A DNA stretch of 64,000 nucleotides from Gracilibacillus alcaliphilus (GCF_016909015.1 NZ_JAFBFA010000001.1:124001-188000); one strand, 5' to 3'; counted from the first letter of the stretch, positions 26,671 through 35,682 are shown. Numbers and translations: made by a program. The notes: generated from the sequence alone by a model not told the origin.

Positions 26671-26801
26671 AAAGGAAGAAGGCTATCATATAACAATTAA
26701 TACAGTTAATGAGATACTTTGTGAAAGAATAAGCAAAGTATTGAATCAAACATGGCCATTTCAAGGGTAGCGGAATAACAATTTAGAACGTCTAAATAGA
26801 A

Positions 26802-27608
26802 TTAAGCGGAACTCTGGCTAATGATAACTCTAGGTTTTGTTGCTTTAAACCATTGAAAGCAAAGGATAATAATCAATACAAGATCAATCATGTCACCTCC
26901 ATAGTACATTAACATCCCGCCATTTCGTGCTTGAGATTCGGGAACACCATTTGGCGGGTAAGCATAAATGTATTTGGAAAGGATGCCGTGGCCAGCCAAA
27001 GCTAATCCTAAAACAATGGCACGGAAAAAATAGCTAGTTCGATGGGGGACTGGATCAATATAAATCAACGATACCGTAAAAAAGTAACCAGCTAAGAAAA
27101 CATGTAGGTGTACCACTACATGTAAAAAGATATTTTCATGCATCATAGCATATAAGTTAGTAGTATAAAGAATCCATAATCCTCCAACATTAAGAATAGA
27201 AGTAATAATAGGGTTACTTATAACACCTAAAGCTTTACTTCGCAAAATCCGTGTAAGTTTCCGAGCTTGTCGCACACTTAAAGTACGTAAAAGGAGCGTC
27301 ATCGGTGCTCCAAGAACCATAAGAAGTGGACCTAACATACCAAGCAAAAGATGAGCAACCATATGTACTGTGAAGTCTGTGTGAGCAAGGTCTGCTAAAG
27401 GGCCAGCAACAGCAACAATACAACAGCAAACTCCAATCATCCAAAAAACAGACCTATATAATGACCATGATCTCCCACGGTAACTTGAAATAAGCACGGA
27501 TACTAAATATATAATAAGAACCAGTATAAAAGGTATGGATAAGAGTAATTCAACTATGTGCTGAATAGAATGTTCAGTCTTATGGGACATATGATTATTC
27601 ATGTGCAT
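26802..27608 (-). CDS. CtaG-family cytochrome c oxidase assembly membrane protein
   Basis: A 268-residue protein of the caa3_CtaG family (PF09678 type), with about seven spans and conserved membrane histidines (VHMVAHLLLGMLGPLLMVLGAP; HVVVHLHVFLAGYFF; HGILSKYIY). Bacillus CtaG helps assemble or deliver copper to caa3 oxidase. It overlaps the preceding DUF2243 gene by 14 bp, a common pairing. No oxidase subunit genes are present in the window, so its partner enzyme lies elsewhere. Confidence 0.87.
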   Translation of the reverse strand: MHMNNHMSHKTEHSIQHIVELLLSIPFILVLIIYLVSVLISSYRGRSWSLYRSVFWMIGVCCCIVAVAGPLADLAHTDFTVHMVAHLLLGMLGPLLMVLGAPMTLLLRTLSVRQARKLTRILRSKALGVISNPIITSILNVGGLWILYTTNLYAMMHENIFLHVVVHLHVFLAGYFFTVSLIYIDPVPHRTSYFFRAIVLGLALAGHGILSKYIYAYPPNGVPESQARNGGMLMYYGGDMIDLVLIIILCFQWFKATKPRVIISQSSA

Positions 27609-28104
27609 AACGCTCGCTCTTTAATTTATTTTGTGTCTGCATGAAGATGCTAAAATCTATGATTAGTATAATAGCAGCAGTTATGTTCCACACCAAATCG
27701 TAAGGCAAAATATCCACATTGTAGCGAATTTGATGTATTCTCATTAGTTTATGCTGAATAATACCATCGTATAAATTAAACCCTCCCGCCCCAATGAGTA
27801 CACCTGCTTGCCATCTCATGTACCACCAAGCGTTTCTCCGCTTAAGGTCAGCAACCATAAATAAAGATCCAACCGTTGCCAGCCAACTAAAGGCGTGAAA
27901 AATTCCATCAGATATTAAACCGATGCTAGTCGTTGATCTATCGTAGAAATGATGCCAATGTAATAGTTGATGAAAAACAGTTTCATCGATAAAGGCTACC
28001 AAACCAAGTCCGAACAGAAAACCTGACCATAGATTACGATTTGAGTAGGCATAGCGGTTTGGGTACTTAAGTTTAATATCTGGATTTTTATTTTTAGTAA
28101 ACAT
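27595..28104 (-). CDS. DUF2243 family membrane protein
   Basis: A 169-residue, four-span membrane protein with the DUF2243 pattern: GLVAFIDETVFHQLLHWHHFYD near residue 37 and GGFNLYDGIIQHKLMRIHQIRY near 110, both rich in histidines inside or beside spans. Function unknown; it is typically encoded next to CtaG, as here, so a role in oxidase or copper handling is inferred. GGAG precedes the ATG at 28104 by 6 bases. The following 450 bp to 28551 contain no gene I can support. Confidence 0.83.
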   Translation of the reverse strand: MFTKNKNPDIKLKYPNRYAYSNRNLWSGFLFGLGLVAFIDETVFHQLLHWHHFYDRSTTSIGLISDGIFHAFSWLATVGSLFMVADLKRRNAWWYMRWQAGVLIGAGGFNLYDGIIQHKLMRIHQIRYNVDILPYDLVWNITAAIILIIDFSIFMQTQNKLKSERYAHE

Positions 28105-28551
28105 ATCTTTCTCCTTCATTAGAATTGATTTCAAATTTTTCAATCGATAGTATTTTCAGTCATAAATAATACTTTACGCACACTATTATTATTTTAAATT
28201 AATGTTAAATTATTCTCGTAAAAAAATCATTGATGAATCCAATTTTTAATAAAGACAAGATAGATGCTTTATTCCAGAGAGAAGAAAAATAGTTCACCGC
28301 TCTCCATAATGAAATGGATTTCTTGATCGTATATTTAACAATCAGTAGAAAAATCACTAAAATTGAAATCACTCTATCTTTTAACAAGAGTAATCGTATT
28401 CCTTCCTTATGGGCTATGATTATTCTTTTTTATCAGTGTAACTGGCTGATTGGTTCAACTGGCGTTAAGTGGGGGGATGGAGAAAAAACACTGAACGAAG
28501 TTTCGCTTTATTGGAATTACTGCAAGAAATTAAATTTTTCTCATTTAACCA

Positions 28552-28582
28552 TTGAACCACACGTAACGTGTTGTTTTATACT
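28552..28582 (+). promoter_or_regulatory. MerR-type promoter with 19-bp spacer and central dyad
   Basis: TTGAAC (28552-28557) and TATACT (28577-28582) are separated by 19 bp, the over-long spacer typical of MerR-activated promoters. The spacer holds a perfect dyad, ACACGT-A-ACGTGT (28559-28571). It lies 26 bp before the MerR gene, so the operon is likely autoactivated upon ligand binding. Confidence 0.88.
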
Positions 28583-28608
28583 AAAGAAAATGAAGAAGGA
28601 GTGAAGAA

Positions 28609-29346
28609 ATGTATACGATTGGGGAACTGTCAAAGAACACAGGGGTAACAGTGAGAACATTAGACTATTATGATGAAATTGGTTTGATTAAACCTTCATC
28701 AAAAACAAGTGGGGGACATCGTTTATATAGCGAAGATGATGTAATGCAGTTAGAACGCGTTTTGGCATTAAAATATATGGGCTTCTCACTGGAGCAAATT
28801 AAAGATATATTGGCAAATTCCAAGCCGAACTGGCAGGAGTCGATCAAGCAACAGCTAGAGTTGGTTAAACGGGAACAGGGACGTCTAAAAATGTTAGAAC
28901 AAGCTCTTGTTGGCGTATCATACTCGATTGAATTTGAGGGGGAAATTAATTGGCCGATCATTTTCAGTATTATTCAGCTGTACCAGCAAGACCCCGAAGC
29001 AGCTTTAGAGCAATATAGAGAATACCTAAATGAAGAGGAAAGGAAGAAGATTCTAGATGTGAATTTTGAACAGACAAGCGAAGAAGACATTAAGGAATGG
29101 TTAAAGGCCATCAGTGATATAAGAAATAACCTTCATCTTGATCCACACTCAGAAAAAGCTGAGCGACTTGTGAAAATCTGGGTAAGCCAAGCAGAAAAAA
29201 TGTTTGGCGGTGATGAAGAATTATTAGGGGATTTGTGGCAAGCTCTGCAAAACTTAAAGGAAGGTATTGCTTTTTATCCAATGGATAAAAATGTGATTAA
29301 TTTTATCGAACGTGTTTTTATTGCAAAAGGGGTGACAAAACAATGA
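28609..29346 (+). CDS. MerR family regulator with TipAS-like C-terminal domain
   Basis: A 245-residue regulator. The N-terminal MerR winged helix is clear (YTIGELSKNTGVTVRTLDYYDEIGLIKPS, then GGHRLYSEDDVMQLE), followed by a coiled-coil helix to about residue 100 and an all-helical C-terminal region resembling the TipAS ligand-binding domain. Such proteins bind drugs and activate exporters. It overlaps the ABC ATPase gene by 4 bases, so one message is expected from the 19-bp-spacer promoter upstream. Confidence 0.9.
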   Translation: MYTIGELSKNTGVTVRTLDYYDEIGLIKPSSKTSGGHRLYSEDDVMQLERVLALKYMGFSLEQIKDILANSKPNWQESIKQQLELVKREQGRLKMLEQALVGVSYSIEFEGEINWPIIFSIIQLYQQDPEAALEQYREYLNEEERKKILDVNFEQTSEEDIKEWLKAISDIRNNLHLDPHSEKAERLVKIWVSQAEKMFGGDEELLGDLWQALQNLKEGIAFYPMDKNVINFIERVFIAKGVTKQ

Positions 29347-30275
29347 TTCTTGAAGTAAATGGTGTAACTAAAGTGTTCACTGGTAAAGGAAAAAATAAGA
29401 TGATTGCTAATGATCATCTCTCCCTCCGTATTAACGAAGGAGAGATATTTGGACTTCTCGGACAAAATGGCGCTGGAAAAACGACTTTGGTGAACCAAAT
29501 ATTGGGGTTAATTACTCCTGATCAGGGTGATATTCATCTGTTAGGAGAATCGGTTTGCCGATCGCCTGCTCGTGCTCGTTCTCTTTGTTCTGTACAGCCG
29601 CAGTCCCAAGTACCACTGGGATTTCTTACTCCTAAACAGGCAGTTTCACTCATTGGAAAAATGCGTGCGGGAAAAAAATTTGATCCAAAGCGAATGGAGA
29701 TGCTGTTTGAAGCATTGGATATGGGAGAATGGGTAAATAAGGAAGGGGAAAAATTATCAGGTGGTGCCAGAAGATTAGCAGCTTTTTGCATGGCAGTGAT
29801 TGCCCCTGGCAAACTAGTGATACTTGATGAACCAACAAATGATGTTGATCCTGTTCGCAGGCGATATCTTTGGCAAGTAATACGTAGTCTAACCAAGGAT
29901 GGTACGTCGGTTATTTTAGTTACACATAATGTGCTGGAAGCAGAAAAAGCAGTTGACCGACTAGCGATCATTCACAAGGGGAAAATTCTCACACAGGGGA
30001 CGCCCTCAGAAGTAAAAAGCTCTGTAAGTAACCAAATGCGTATGGAGCTTAGTTTAGCTAGTGAGTCAAATATGGAGATTCCCAACTGGGCACTTTCCTC
30101 CCATAAAAATGGATCTCGCTGCATTTTCGCAATGGATCCTCAAGAAGTATCAGCCGCAATTGATTGGGCAAAGCGGCAAGTGAATAATGGTCTTATTATG
30201 GACTATGCCCTATCTCCGGCTACCATTGAAGATGCTTATATTGAAATCACATCTAGAAAGGTGGGGCAGGAATGA
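29343..30275 (+). CDS. ABC transporter ATP-binding protein (ABC-2 type exporter)
   Basis: A 310-residue ATPase: Walker A GQNGAGKTT (40-48), Q-loop SVQPQSQ, signature LSGGARRLA near 138, Walker B LVILDEPTNDVDP and switch histidine VTHN. A C-terminal extension of about 80 residues is typical of drug or lantibiotic exporters of the CcmA/NatA type. It is bracketed by overlaps with merR and the permease gene, so the three genes form one exporter operon. The substrate is unknown. Confidence 0.93.
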   Translation: MILEVNGVTKVFTGKGKNKMIANDHLSLRINEGEIFGLLGQNGAGKTTLVNQILGLITPDQGDIHLLGESVCRSPARARSLCSVQPQSQVPLGFLTPKQAVSLIGKMRAGKKFDPKRMEMLFEALDMGEWVNKEGEKLSGGARRLAAFCMAVIAPGKLVILDEPTNDVDPVRRRYLWQVIRSLTKDGTSVILVTHNVLEAEKAVDRLAIIHKGKILTQGTPSEVKSSVSNQMRMELSLASESNMEIPNWALSSHKNGSRCIFAMDPQEVSAAIDWAKRQVNNGLIMDYALSPATIEDAYIEITSRKVGQE

Positions 30276-31003
30276 ATCCATTAAGCCATTACAAGTACGT
30301 TTTTCAGCTGCAATTTCTAAGAAACGCAGGTTTTTTAGTATTTATGACCCTTATTCAAATCTTGATATCGATCGGAATTGTTATTGGTTTTACCTATCTC
30401 ATCCCATCTCCGGATACAGCGACTATTCTATTTCTAGCAACAGGGGCCCCGACCATTATTCTAATCTTCACTGGATTAGTTATTTTGCCGCAACAGGTTG
30501 GCACCGCAAAAACTGAAGGATATATGGAATTTATGCGTACTTGGCCTGTGAACCGTGCACTTATTCTTGGAGCAGATACCACTATCTGGTTAATCATCAC
30601 GATCCCTGGGATTGTGGTTTCATCCTTTGTAGCGCATCTTATGTTTAGTCCTGGTTATGATATCTCTTGGACGGTAATTCCCGCTTTATTGATGATTGCA
30701 TTAACTTCCATTGGTGTTGGATATGGCTTTTCCTATCTCTTGTCACCGACAACGTCTCTTGCCTTTTCTCAAGTAATTGTGTTTGGCGCACTAATGTTTT
30801 CACCGGTAAATTTTCCGATGGACCGTCTTCCAGAGTGGCTTCAAACATTGCATGAAATACTGCCCATTTATTCAATGGCAGAAGTGATGCGAGCATCACT
30901 TGCTGCCTCTACCTTTGAGGCAACTGCCGGAAACTATATTAACTTATTTATTTGGTGTATATTAGGATATGGAGGAGCTATCTTTATTTTAAATAAAAAG
31001 TGA
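30272..31003 (+). CDS. ABC-2 type permease
   Basis: A 243-residue membrane protein with six predicted spans, the usual layout of an ABC-2 permease (spans near 25-45, 52-72, 95-118, 130-150, 160-178 and 218-238). It overlaps the ATPase gene by 4 bases and is its partner; a homodimer with two ATPases would make the exporter. A terminator follows after about 35 bp. Confidence 0.9.
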   Translation: MNPLSHYKYVFQLQFLRNAGFLVFMTLIQILISIGIVIGFTYLIPSPDTATILFLATGAPTIILIFTGLVILPQQVGTAKTEGYMEFMRTWPVNRALILGADTTIWLIITIPGIVVSSFVAHLMFSPGYDISWTVIPALLMIALTSIGVGYGFSYLLSPTTSLAFSQVIVFGALMFSPVNFPMDRLPEWLQTLHEILPIYSMAEVMRASLAASTFEATAGNYINLFIWCILGYGGAIFILNKK

Positions 31004-31038
31004 GTATAGTAAACAGGTTCAGTCAACTTCAAGAAGAA

Positions 31039-31085
31039 GAAGCTGTTGTAAAATTCCAATGATACATTTTTCAACAGCTTCATTT
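31039..31085 (+). terminator. Terminator of the MerR-ABC operon
   Basis: GAAGCTGTTG and CAACAGCTTC form a perfect 10-bp stem over a 23-base loop, followed by ATTTTG. Confidence 0.78.
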
Positions 31086-31331
31086 TGTGCAACAGTCTTT
31101 TTATCAATAACAGAAATAATTGCTTACTAACAGGTTTTCGTGCGTTCAGAAGATGAACGTCATCATTTTACTTTTTCTTTTTTATAAAAAATCGCTTTGA
31201 CTATAGACTAACACTATACTTCATGCTATTATAAGCTATCGTGATTTAAATTATGAGGACTCCATTGTGAAAGGTGGGGCGAGGTTAGGCAATCTGTAAG
31301 ACAAAAACCCGTTGTTTTTTGTTTATTTTAA

Positions 31332-31493
31332 GAAAGTATATCCAATACCAGCTATTATTAGTTATTTCAGAAATAACCTTCGTAGAAGATATGGAGAGCA
31401 AGGCAATCGCTGCGGCTGACCGTTTCGCTTTCCGCAGCGGACATCTATCTTGGCTAAAAGGTAAAGGACCAAATGCTCTTCTTGGTTTTTCTA
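31332..31493 (+). repeat. Interspersed repeat family A, copy near 31.4 kb
   Basis: The run AAGTATATCCAATACCAGC, ATATGGAGAGCAAGGCAATCGC, GCAGCGGACATCTATCTTGG and AAATGCTCTTCTTGGTTTTT recurs almost unchanged, in the same order, at 62463-62746. Here about 140 bases present in the other copy are missing between CGTTTCGCTTT and CGCAGCGG. No protein is encoded. Confidence 0.85.
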
Positions 31494-31605
31494 AAGTTCG
31501 TTGTGAAGAAACTAATGAAGTAAGACTTATCAGATGGCTGCACCGGAAGAAATGGAAGTTCAGAAAGCCCTTAGCAGGGGTTTTTTTGATAGAAAATAAT
31601 AGTGC

Positions 31606-31751
31606 GTGTTCAAAAAATTCTGTGAAAAGGACCATCATCGGTTAAGTTCGCAACATCGTGTTGCAACACCGATACTAGTACATCCTATACGTCGAAAGTT
31701 CAAGCCAACGCAGAAATTCGCTGTGTTATTTTTCTTGGTTTTTTTGAACAA
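31606..31751 (+). repeat. MITE-like element, family B
   Basis: About 146 bp bounded by TGTTCAAAAA (31607-31616) and TTTTTGAACA (31741-31750). The inside, CATCATCGGTTAAGTTCGCA and TACGTCGAAAGTTCAAG, recurs at 63642-63715. It is non-coding and ends 36 bp before the MFS gene. The rest of the 31.1-31.8 kb gap holds only this and the family A copy. Confidence 0.75.
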
Positions 31752-31786
31752 CCTCTAATAGTTATCGATTATAAGGAGATAGAAAG

Positions 31787-32992
31787 ATGAACGGACAGAA
31801 AAAAAGAATAATGTTATCCCTTGTATATGTCAATATATTCGTTGTTTTTTTAGGGATAAGCTTGGTCATTCCCGTGTTACCAACAATCATGAATGAGTTA
31901 CATGTAAGTGGTACAGTAGTCGGTTATTTAACAGCAGCATTTGCGCTAACGCAGTTAATTGTTTCCCCATTTGCGGGAAAAGCAGCTGATAAATTTGGAC
32001 GTAAAAAATTAATTGTTGTTGGGTTATTTATTTTTGGTTTCTCCGAGCTATTATTTGGATTAGGGAAAACGATTGAAGTATTATTTGCCTCACGTATTTT
32101 AGGCGGAATTAGTGGGGCGTTTATTATGCCTGCAGTAACGGCATTTATTGCAGATATTACAACTGTAGATACTCGTCCGAAGGCATTGGGCTATATGTCA
32201 GCAGCTATTAATACCGGTTTTATTATTGGACCGGGTATTGGCGGTTTCTTGGCTGAGATAGGGACACGTGTACCGTTCTTTACAGCGGCAGTTATCGGTA
32301 TTTTGGTGGCTATTTCATCGCTTCTTTTATTGAAGGAGCCAAGTAATCAAGACCAGGATCAGGAAAATGAATCTGCTAATGAAGCGAAAACGAGTTCTAA
32401 AAGCATGTTGGCACCTGCGTTTCTCATTGCATTTGGCGTCATCTTTGTAGCCTCGTTTGGGTTAGCTGCGTTTGAGTCCTTCTTTAGTTTATACGTCGAT
32501 CATAAATTTGCATTTAGTCCATCCGATATAGCGATTGCAATCACAGGTGGAGCGATTGTCGGTACCATATGCCAGATTCTATTGTTTGCTCCTTTAACGA
32601 AATCCATGGGTGAAATTAATATCGTCCGTATTTCGTTAGCGTTGTCCGCAATTTTGGTATACGCGATGACTTTAGTTAGTTCATATTGGGTTATTATGAT
32701 TGTCACATTCACTGTTTTTGTAGGCTTTGACCTTATTCGGCCAGCAGTAACGACATTCTTATCGCGTCATGCTGGTGATAATCAAGGTTTTGTGGGAGGG
32801 ATGAACTCCTTCTTTACTTCACTGGCTAATGTGTTTGGCCCAATTATAGGCGGCAGTTTGTTCGATATAGATATCAATTATCCATATTATTTTAGTGCGC
32901 TTGTTATTGTAATTGGCTTCATTATTGCTATGTTATTCTGGAAAGAGCCAAGGCTGAAACTGAGTGAGAATGAAGCAGCCTCTGGGAAATAA
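31787..32992 (+). CDS. MFS multidrug exporter (DHA1, NorA/Bmr-like)
   Basis: A 401-residue, 12-span major facilitator protein. Motif A is GKAADKFGRKKLI after span 2 and motif C is AINTGFIIGPGIGG in span 5, the mark of proton-drug antiporters. A charged loop near residue 195 separates the two halves. It is close to NorA/Bmr/Blt proteins; the drug range is unknown. AAGGAGATAGAAAG precedes the ATG. No regulator adjoins on the upstream side except the MerR operon beyond the repeats. Confidence 0.9.
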   Translation: MNGQKKRIMLSLVYVNIFVVFLGISLVIPVLPTIMNELHVSGTVVGYLTAAFALTQLIVSPFAGKAADKFGRKKLIVVGLFIFGFSELLFGLGKTIEVLFASRILGGISGAFIMPAVTAFIADITTVDTRPKALGYMSAAINTGFIIGPGIGGFLAEIGTRVPFFTAAVIGILVAISSLLLLKEPSNQDQDQENESANEAKTSSKSMLAPAFLIAFGVIFVASFGLAAFESFFSLYVDHKFAFSPSDIAIAITGGAIVGTICQILLFAPLTKSMGEINIVRISLALSAILVYAMTLVSSYWVIMIVTFTVFVGFDLIRPAVTTFLSRHAGDNQGFVGGMNSFFTSLANVFGPIIGGSLFDIDINYPYYFSALVIVIGFIIAMLFWKEPRLKLSENEAASGK

Positions 32993-33030
32993 TATTCTTA
33001 AAGGATGTTACATTGCATATCCTAGTGCTA

Positions 33031-33101
33031 TTGTCCGTAAGTCCCCCATATTTTTAGACTTGGAGAATTTTTAAATAAGCCTAAGCGGGGATAACGGACA
33101 A
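33031..33101. repeat. Long imperfect hairpin
   Basis: TTGTCCGT (33031-33038) and ACGGACAA (33094-33101) are perfect inverted ends, with inner GTCCCC and GCGGGGAT also able to pair. It lies between the convergent MFS and ger genes and may be a terminator or a small mobile repeat. Confidence 0.5.
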
Positions 33102-33209
33102 CTAGTCCCCGATAAACTTCATTTAATATAAGTTCTTTCGTCCGTTTTCTCTGTTCTATGTTGCAATAAAGAAAAATGTTCACTCCTTATTTTTTTTCGC
33201 TTGTCTTTT

Positions 33210-33413
33210 TTAAAAAAAAGTAAATACAGGGGAGGAAAATAAGATTAGTATAAGCAGGAACAGGATGACTAATTCGGGCAGTTCCATCACATATAAAGGG
33301 TTAAATGCTCTTTTGATAGATACATGTACTTCAAAATCTTGAGACAAATCTATTCCTAAAGAAACACTTGCTAAAAGAATGAACATTAATAGAGTAATAC
33401 CAAGAATTTTCAC
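33210..33413 (-). CDS. Small two-span protein, probable germinant-receptor D subunit
   Basis: A 67-residue protein with two membrane spans (about 3-21 and 44-66) joined by a short polar loop. It is the last gene of a gerA-type operon, 6 bp after the gerB-like gene. Several Bacillus receptors carry such a two-span D subunit that modulates receptor function. Assignment rests on size, topology and place. The other genes of this operon are broken, so it may be a relic. Confidence 0.6.
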   Translation of the reverse strand: MKILGITLLMFILLASVSLGIDLSQDFEVHVSIKRAFNPLYVMELPELVILFLLILILFSSPVFTFF

Positions 33414-33419
33414 TTTTTG

Positions 33420-34565
33420 TCACTCTCCCTGAGATTTGTAAATATCCGTCCTTCGATCCATTTTGTCCTCTTTATCTTGCCGTTTTTTTCTATGCTGGAA
33501 CAAAGCTATGATCAACAAAAGGACAGGTATAATGACCTGAAACGGGAGCTGGGCATAGAGGGGGAACACATGTAATCCTTCGTAAAGATGTTCTGAGTAA
33601 TTGCTTGCAATAATCATCGATAAAAGCAGAATAACGATTCCAAAAGGATAGGCTAATTTGGAAGGTTCTTTTATATCAAACAAGCTTGCAGCTCCGATTA
33701 CAGCCCCGTATGTATACAGACTTACCTTAAAGAACCCGCCAATCACCAAGATAAGGATAAAGATAACATCCAGGCGTTCCAAGAAATCTCCTACTTCAAT
33801 CGATTGTATCGTCGTTAACAAAGGAAAGTGAGAACGTTCCACAAGCCGTACGCCGAGAACACTGATATTTAGAATCATGGTCAGTGCAAGGATAACCCCC
33901 GTAGTTACGATGGCGAAAAGCCCTGTTTTTTACTTTTTGGCTTGATTCAAGTAAGGGAAAACCATCGTAAATATGACAATTTCACCAAAAGGAACATACA
34001 ATGTTTCCGTAAAAACGGTTTTGATCACTTTAGATGGGGATTCAAGTATCGGTTTTAGATTGGAAAGATGAATTAAGCCTGAAATAGCAATGAGAAGAAA
34101 TAAAGAGAGCGCCAGCAGACACATGATGACAAAAAGAAGTTCTCCTGTCCTGGTAATCACCTCAATGCTTTTATACACAGCATAAACAACCACAAGGATC
34201 AACAAAGTACTTGACACGATCAAAGGAGTTTCAGGAAAGGCAAAAGACAATAACATTTCTCCGGATTCTCGCAGTACTCTCGCAGCGGAAAACAGAAAGA
34301 AAAGAATATAGAGAAAAGCCAGTATTCGTCCAAAGATCTTACCGATGACTTTCTCTATATAGTCCGTTAACAATAAGTGAGGATAATAATGGTAAAGGCT
34401 ATGATAGACGAAAAATAAGAAAATGCTTATGATCATCGCAAGGAGGATCACTAACCAGCTATCCTGTTCTGCTCCCATTGCGAGGGGAATCAGTAAAGAA
34501 TTGCTCAGTTGGAATAAAACCATAATGATAAACAGTTGGGATGCATTAATTTTCGCCTTTTCCAT
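33420..34565 (-). pseudogene. gerB-type germination permease interrupted by a stop codon
   Basis: GerAB-family protein (endospore germination permease, APC-like, about 10 spans). It reads from MEKAKINASQLF at 34565 to FPYLNQAKK, then meets TAA at 33930-33932, and continues in the same frame as KTGLFAIVTTGVILALTMILNISVLG to a stop at 33420. The two parts together give about 381 codons, near the family length. The frame is otherwise intact, so one base change (AAA to TAA) explains the break. Confidence 0.85.
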
Positions 34566-34582
34566 GAATAAATCTTCTCTTC

Positions 34583-35022
34583 TCACTCTTCGTTCTTTTC
34601 CATGTCGAAAAGGTAGGGATTATTTCTCGTACCTGTGCGACGAATAAAAGCCTTTACGTCGATGTGTAATTCTGGAAAGGAAACATCGTGCCACTCTTGT
34701 TTAAGCCACTTCCACACATCGGGTTCGGATTGATGCAGCTTTTCTCCAAAACCAAATACATCGCATTTGTTTTTCTGGGCTTCTTGAACCGCCGCCTCGA
34801 CCTCTCCTTTAATTTTTTGTTCCAGTGCCTTCTCAATATCTAGCAATATATGTGAATTGGTTACATCCAAAGCCACCCCTACGGTACGAAGATCTCCTTC
34901 TGCTCGGATGTTAATCGAAATCATCGGCTTGTCGTCTTTCATTTGTGTGGATACCTTTGTCTTTTGGCGGATCACTCGATAGGCGAGAGCTGCTTTTTTA
35001 TTCTCCCAGTCAATACAGATAA
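34583..35022 (-). pseudogene. gerC-type lipoprotein, C-terminal remnant
   Basis: The frame reading ALAYRVIRQKTKVSTQ, MISINIRAEGDLRTVG, then FGFGEKLHQSEPDVWKWLK and IRRTGTRNN is the C-terminal domain of a GerAC-like lipoprotein. The N-terminal two-thirds, including the signal peptide and lipobox cysteine, are missing. Upstream the frame runs straight into gerA-derived sequence, in a different frame from gerA. Its stop overlaps the gerB start region. Confidence 0.8.
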
Positions 35023-35499
35023 TTCGGAAGCAGGTTCTTCAACAGCACGTTTTTCTCCGCCTTTCGTACTGCAAACTAATGCTGTGTTTTTTCCTTCAGC
35101 AAGAATGATGGTGTCACCGGATAACAAGGATTGAAATAATGAATCCCAGCCTTTAACGGCTTTTACACTGCCGATCGTTACTACCTCTTCAGAAAAGAAT
35201 GTAAAGGGGTCTTTGGCATGAAGTTTTTCTTGTGTGTCTATCTCCATTAATTCTGCTAAAAATTGATTAATAGTTAGATGATCCACCAGACCACTGACAT
35301 AGATAATAAAAAGGTTCATTTTAGCATCATGACCGATCGATATGGTTCGGTTAATAATATCTGAGCTGTTACCGGTTTTTTTGTGTATAGTGTTTATATT
35401 TTCTTCGATAGAGGTGCCAATATTTTGTTGTGCACCGATTTTGGAATCTTTAATGGAATTCCTATGATTCTTGTTTTTACGAAGTTTACGATTGTACAT
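34972..35499 (-). pseudogene. gerA-type germinant receptor subunit, N-terminal remnant
   Basis: From a start near 35499-35511 (GAGGTG upstream) the frame encodes the N-terminal part of a GerAA-like protein (basic tail, then FIIYVSGLVDHLTINQFL, LLSGDTIILAEGKNTALVC and RAVEEPASELSV). Normal proteins go on with a long conserved domain and five or so membrane spans; here the match ends at ELSV and 14 unrelated codons lead to TGA. It is a deletion product about 175 residues long instead of about 500. Confidence 0.82.
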
Positions 35500-35652
35500 C
35501 AAACAGAACACCTCATTGTAGGGAATATCCGTAATTTGTTCAAAAAGTTAGTATTTTATGCAAGGGAATAAACTAAATAAAGAGGGTGACTAAAGCATTT
35601 AGGTGATCAATAAGTGACGACCCTAATGATGGACTGCGCGCTTATCTTACAT

Positions 35653-35682
35653 GCATGAATTCTCTTTTTTCTTACCATACTA
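35653..35682 (+). promoter_or_regulatory. Sigma-G type promoter of spoVAA
   Basis: GCATG (35653-35657) and CATACTA (35676-35682) with an 18-bp spacer match the sigma-G consensus (GHATR, N18, CATNNTA). spoVA operons are sigma-G-dependent in B. subtilis. Confidence 0.8.

Noticed and set aside
28205..28604. 60- and 96-codon frames on opposite strands upstream of the MerR gene
   Set aside because: The plus-strand frame runs through the MerR promoter dyad, and neither has a ribosome site or recognisable motif.
31319..31645. Open frames of 108 and 117 codons on both strands
   Set aside because: They lie wholly within repeat families A and B, which recur elsewhere without keeping the frames.
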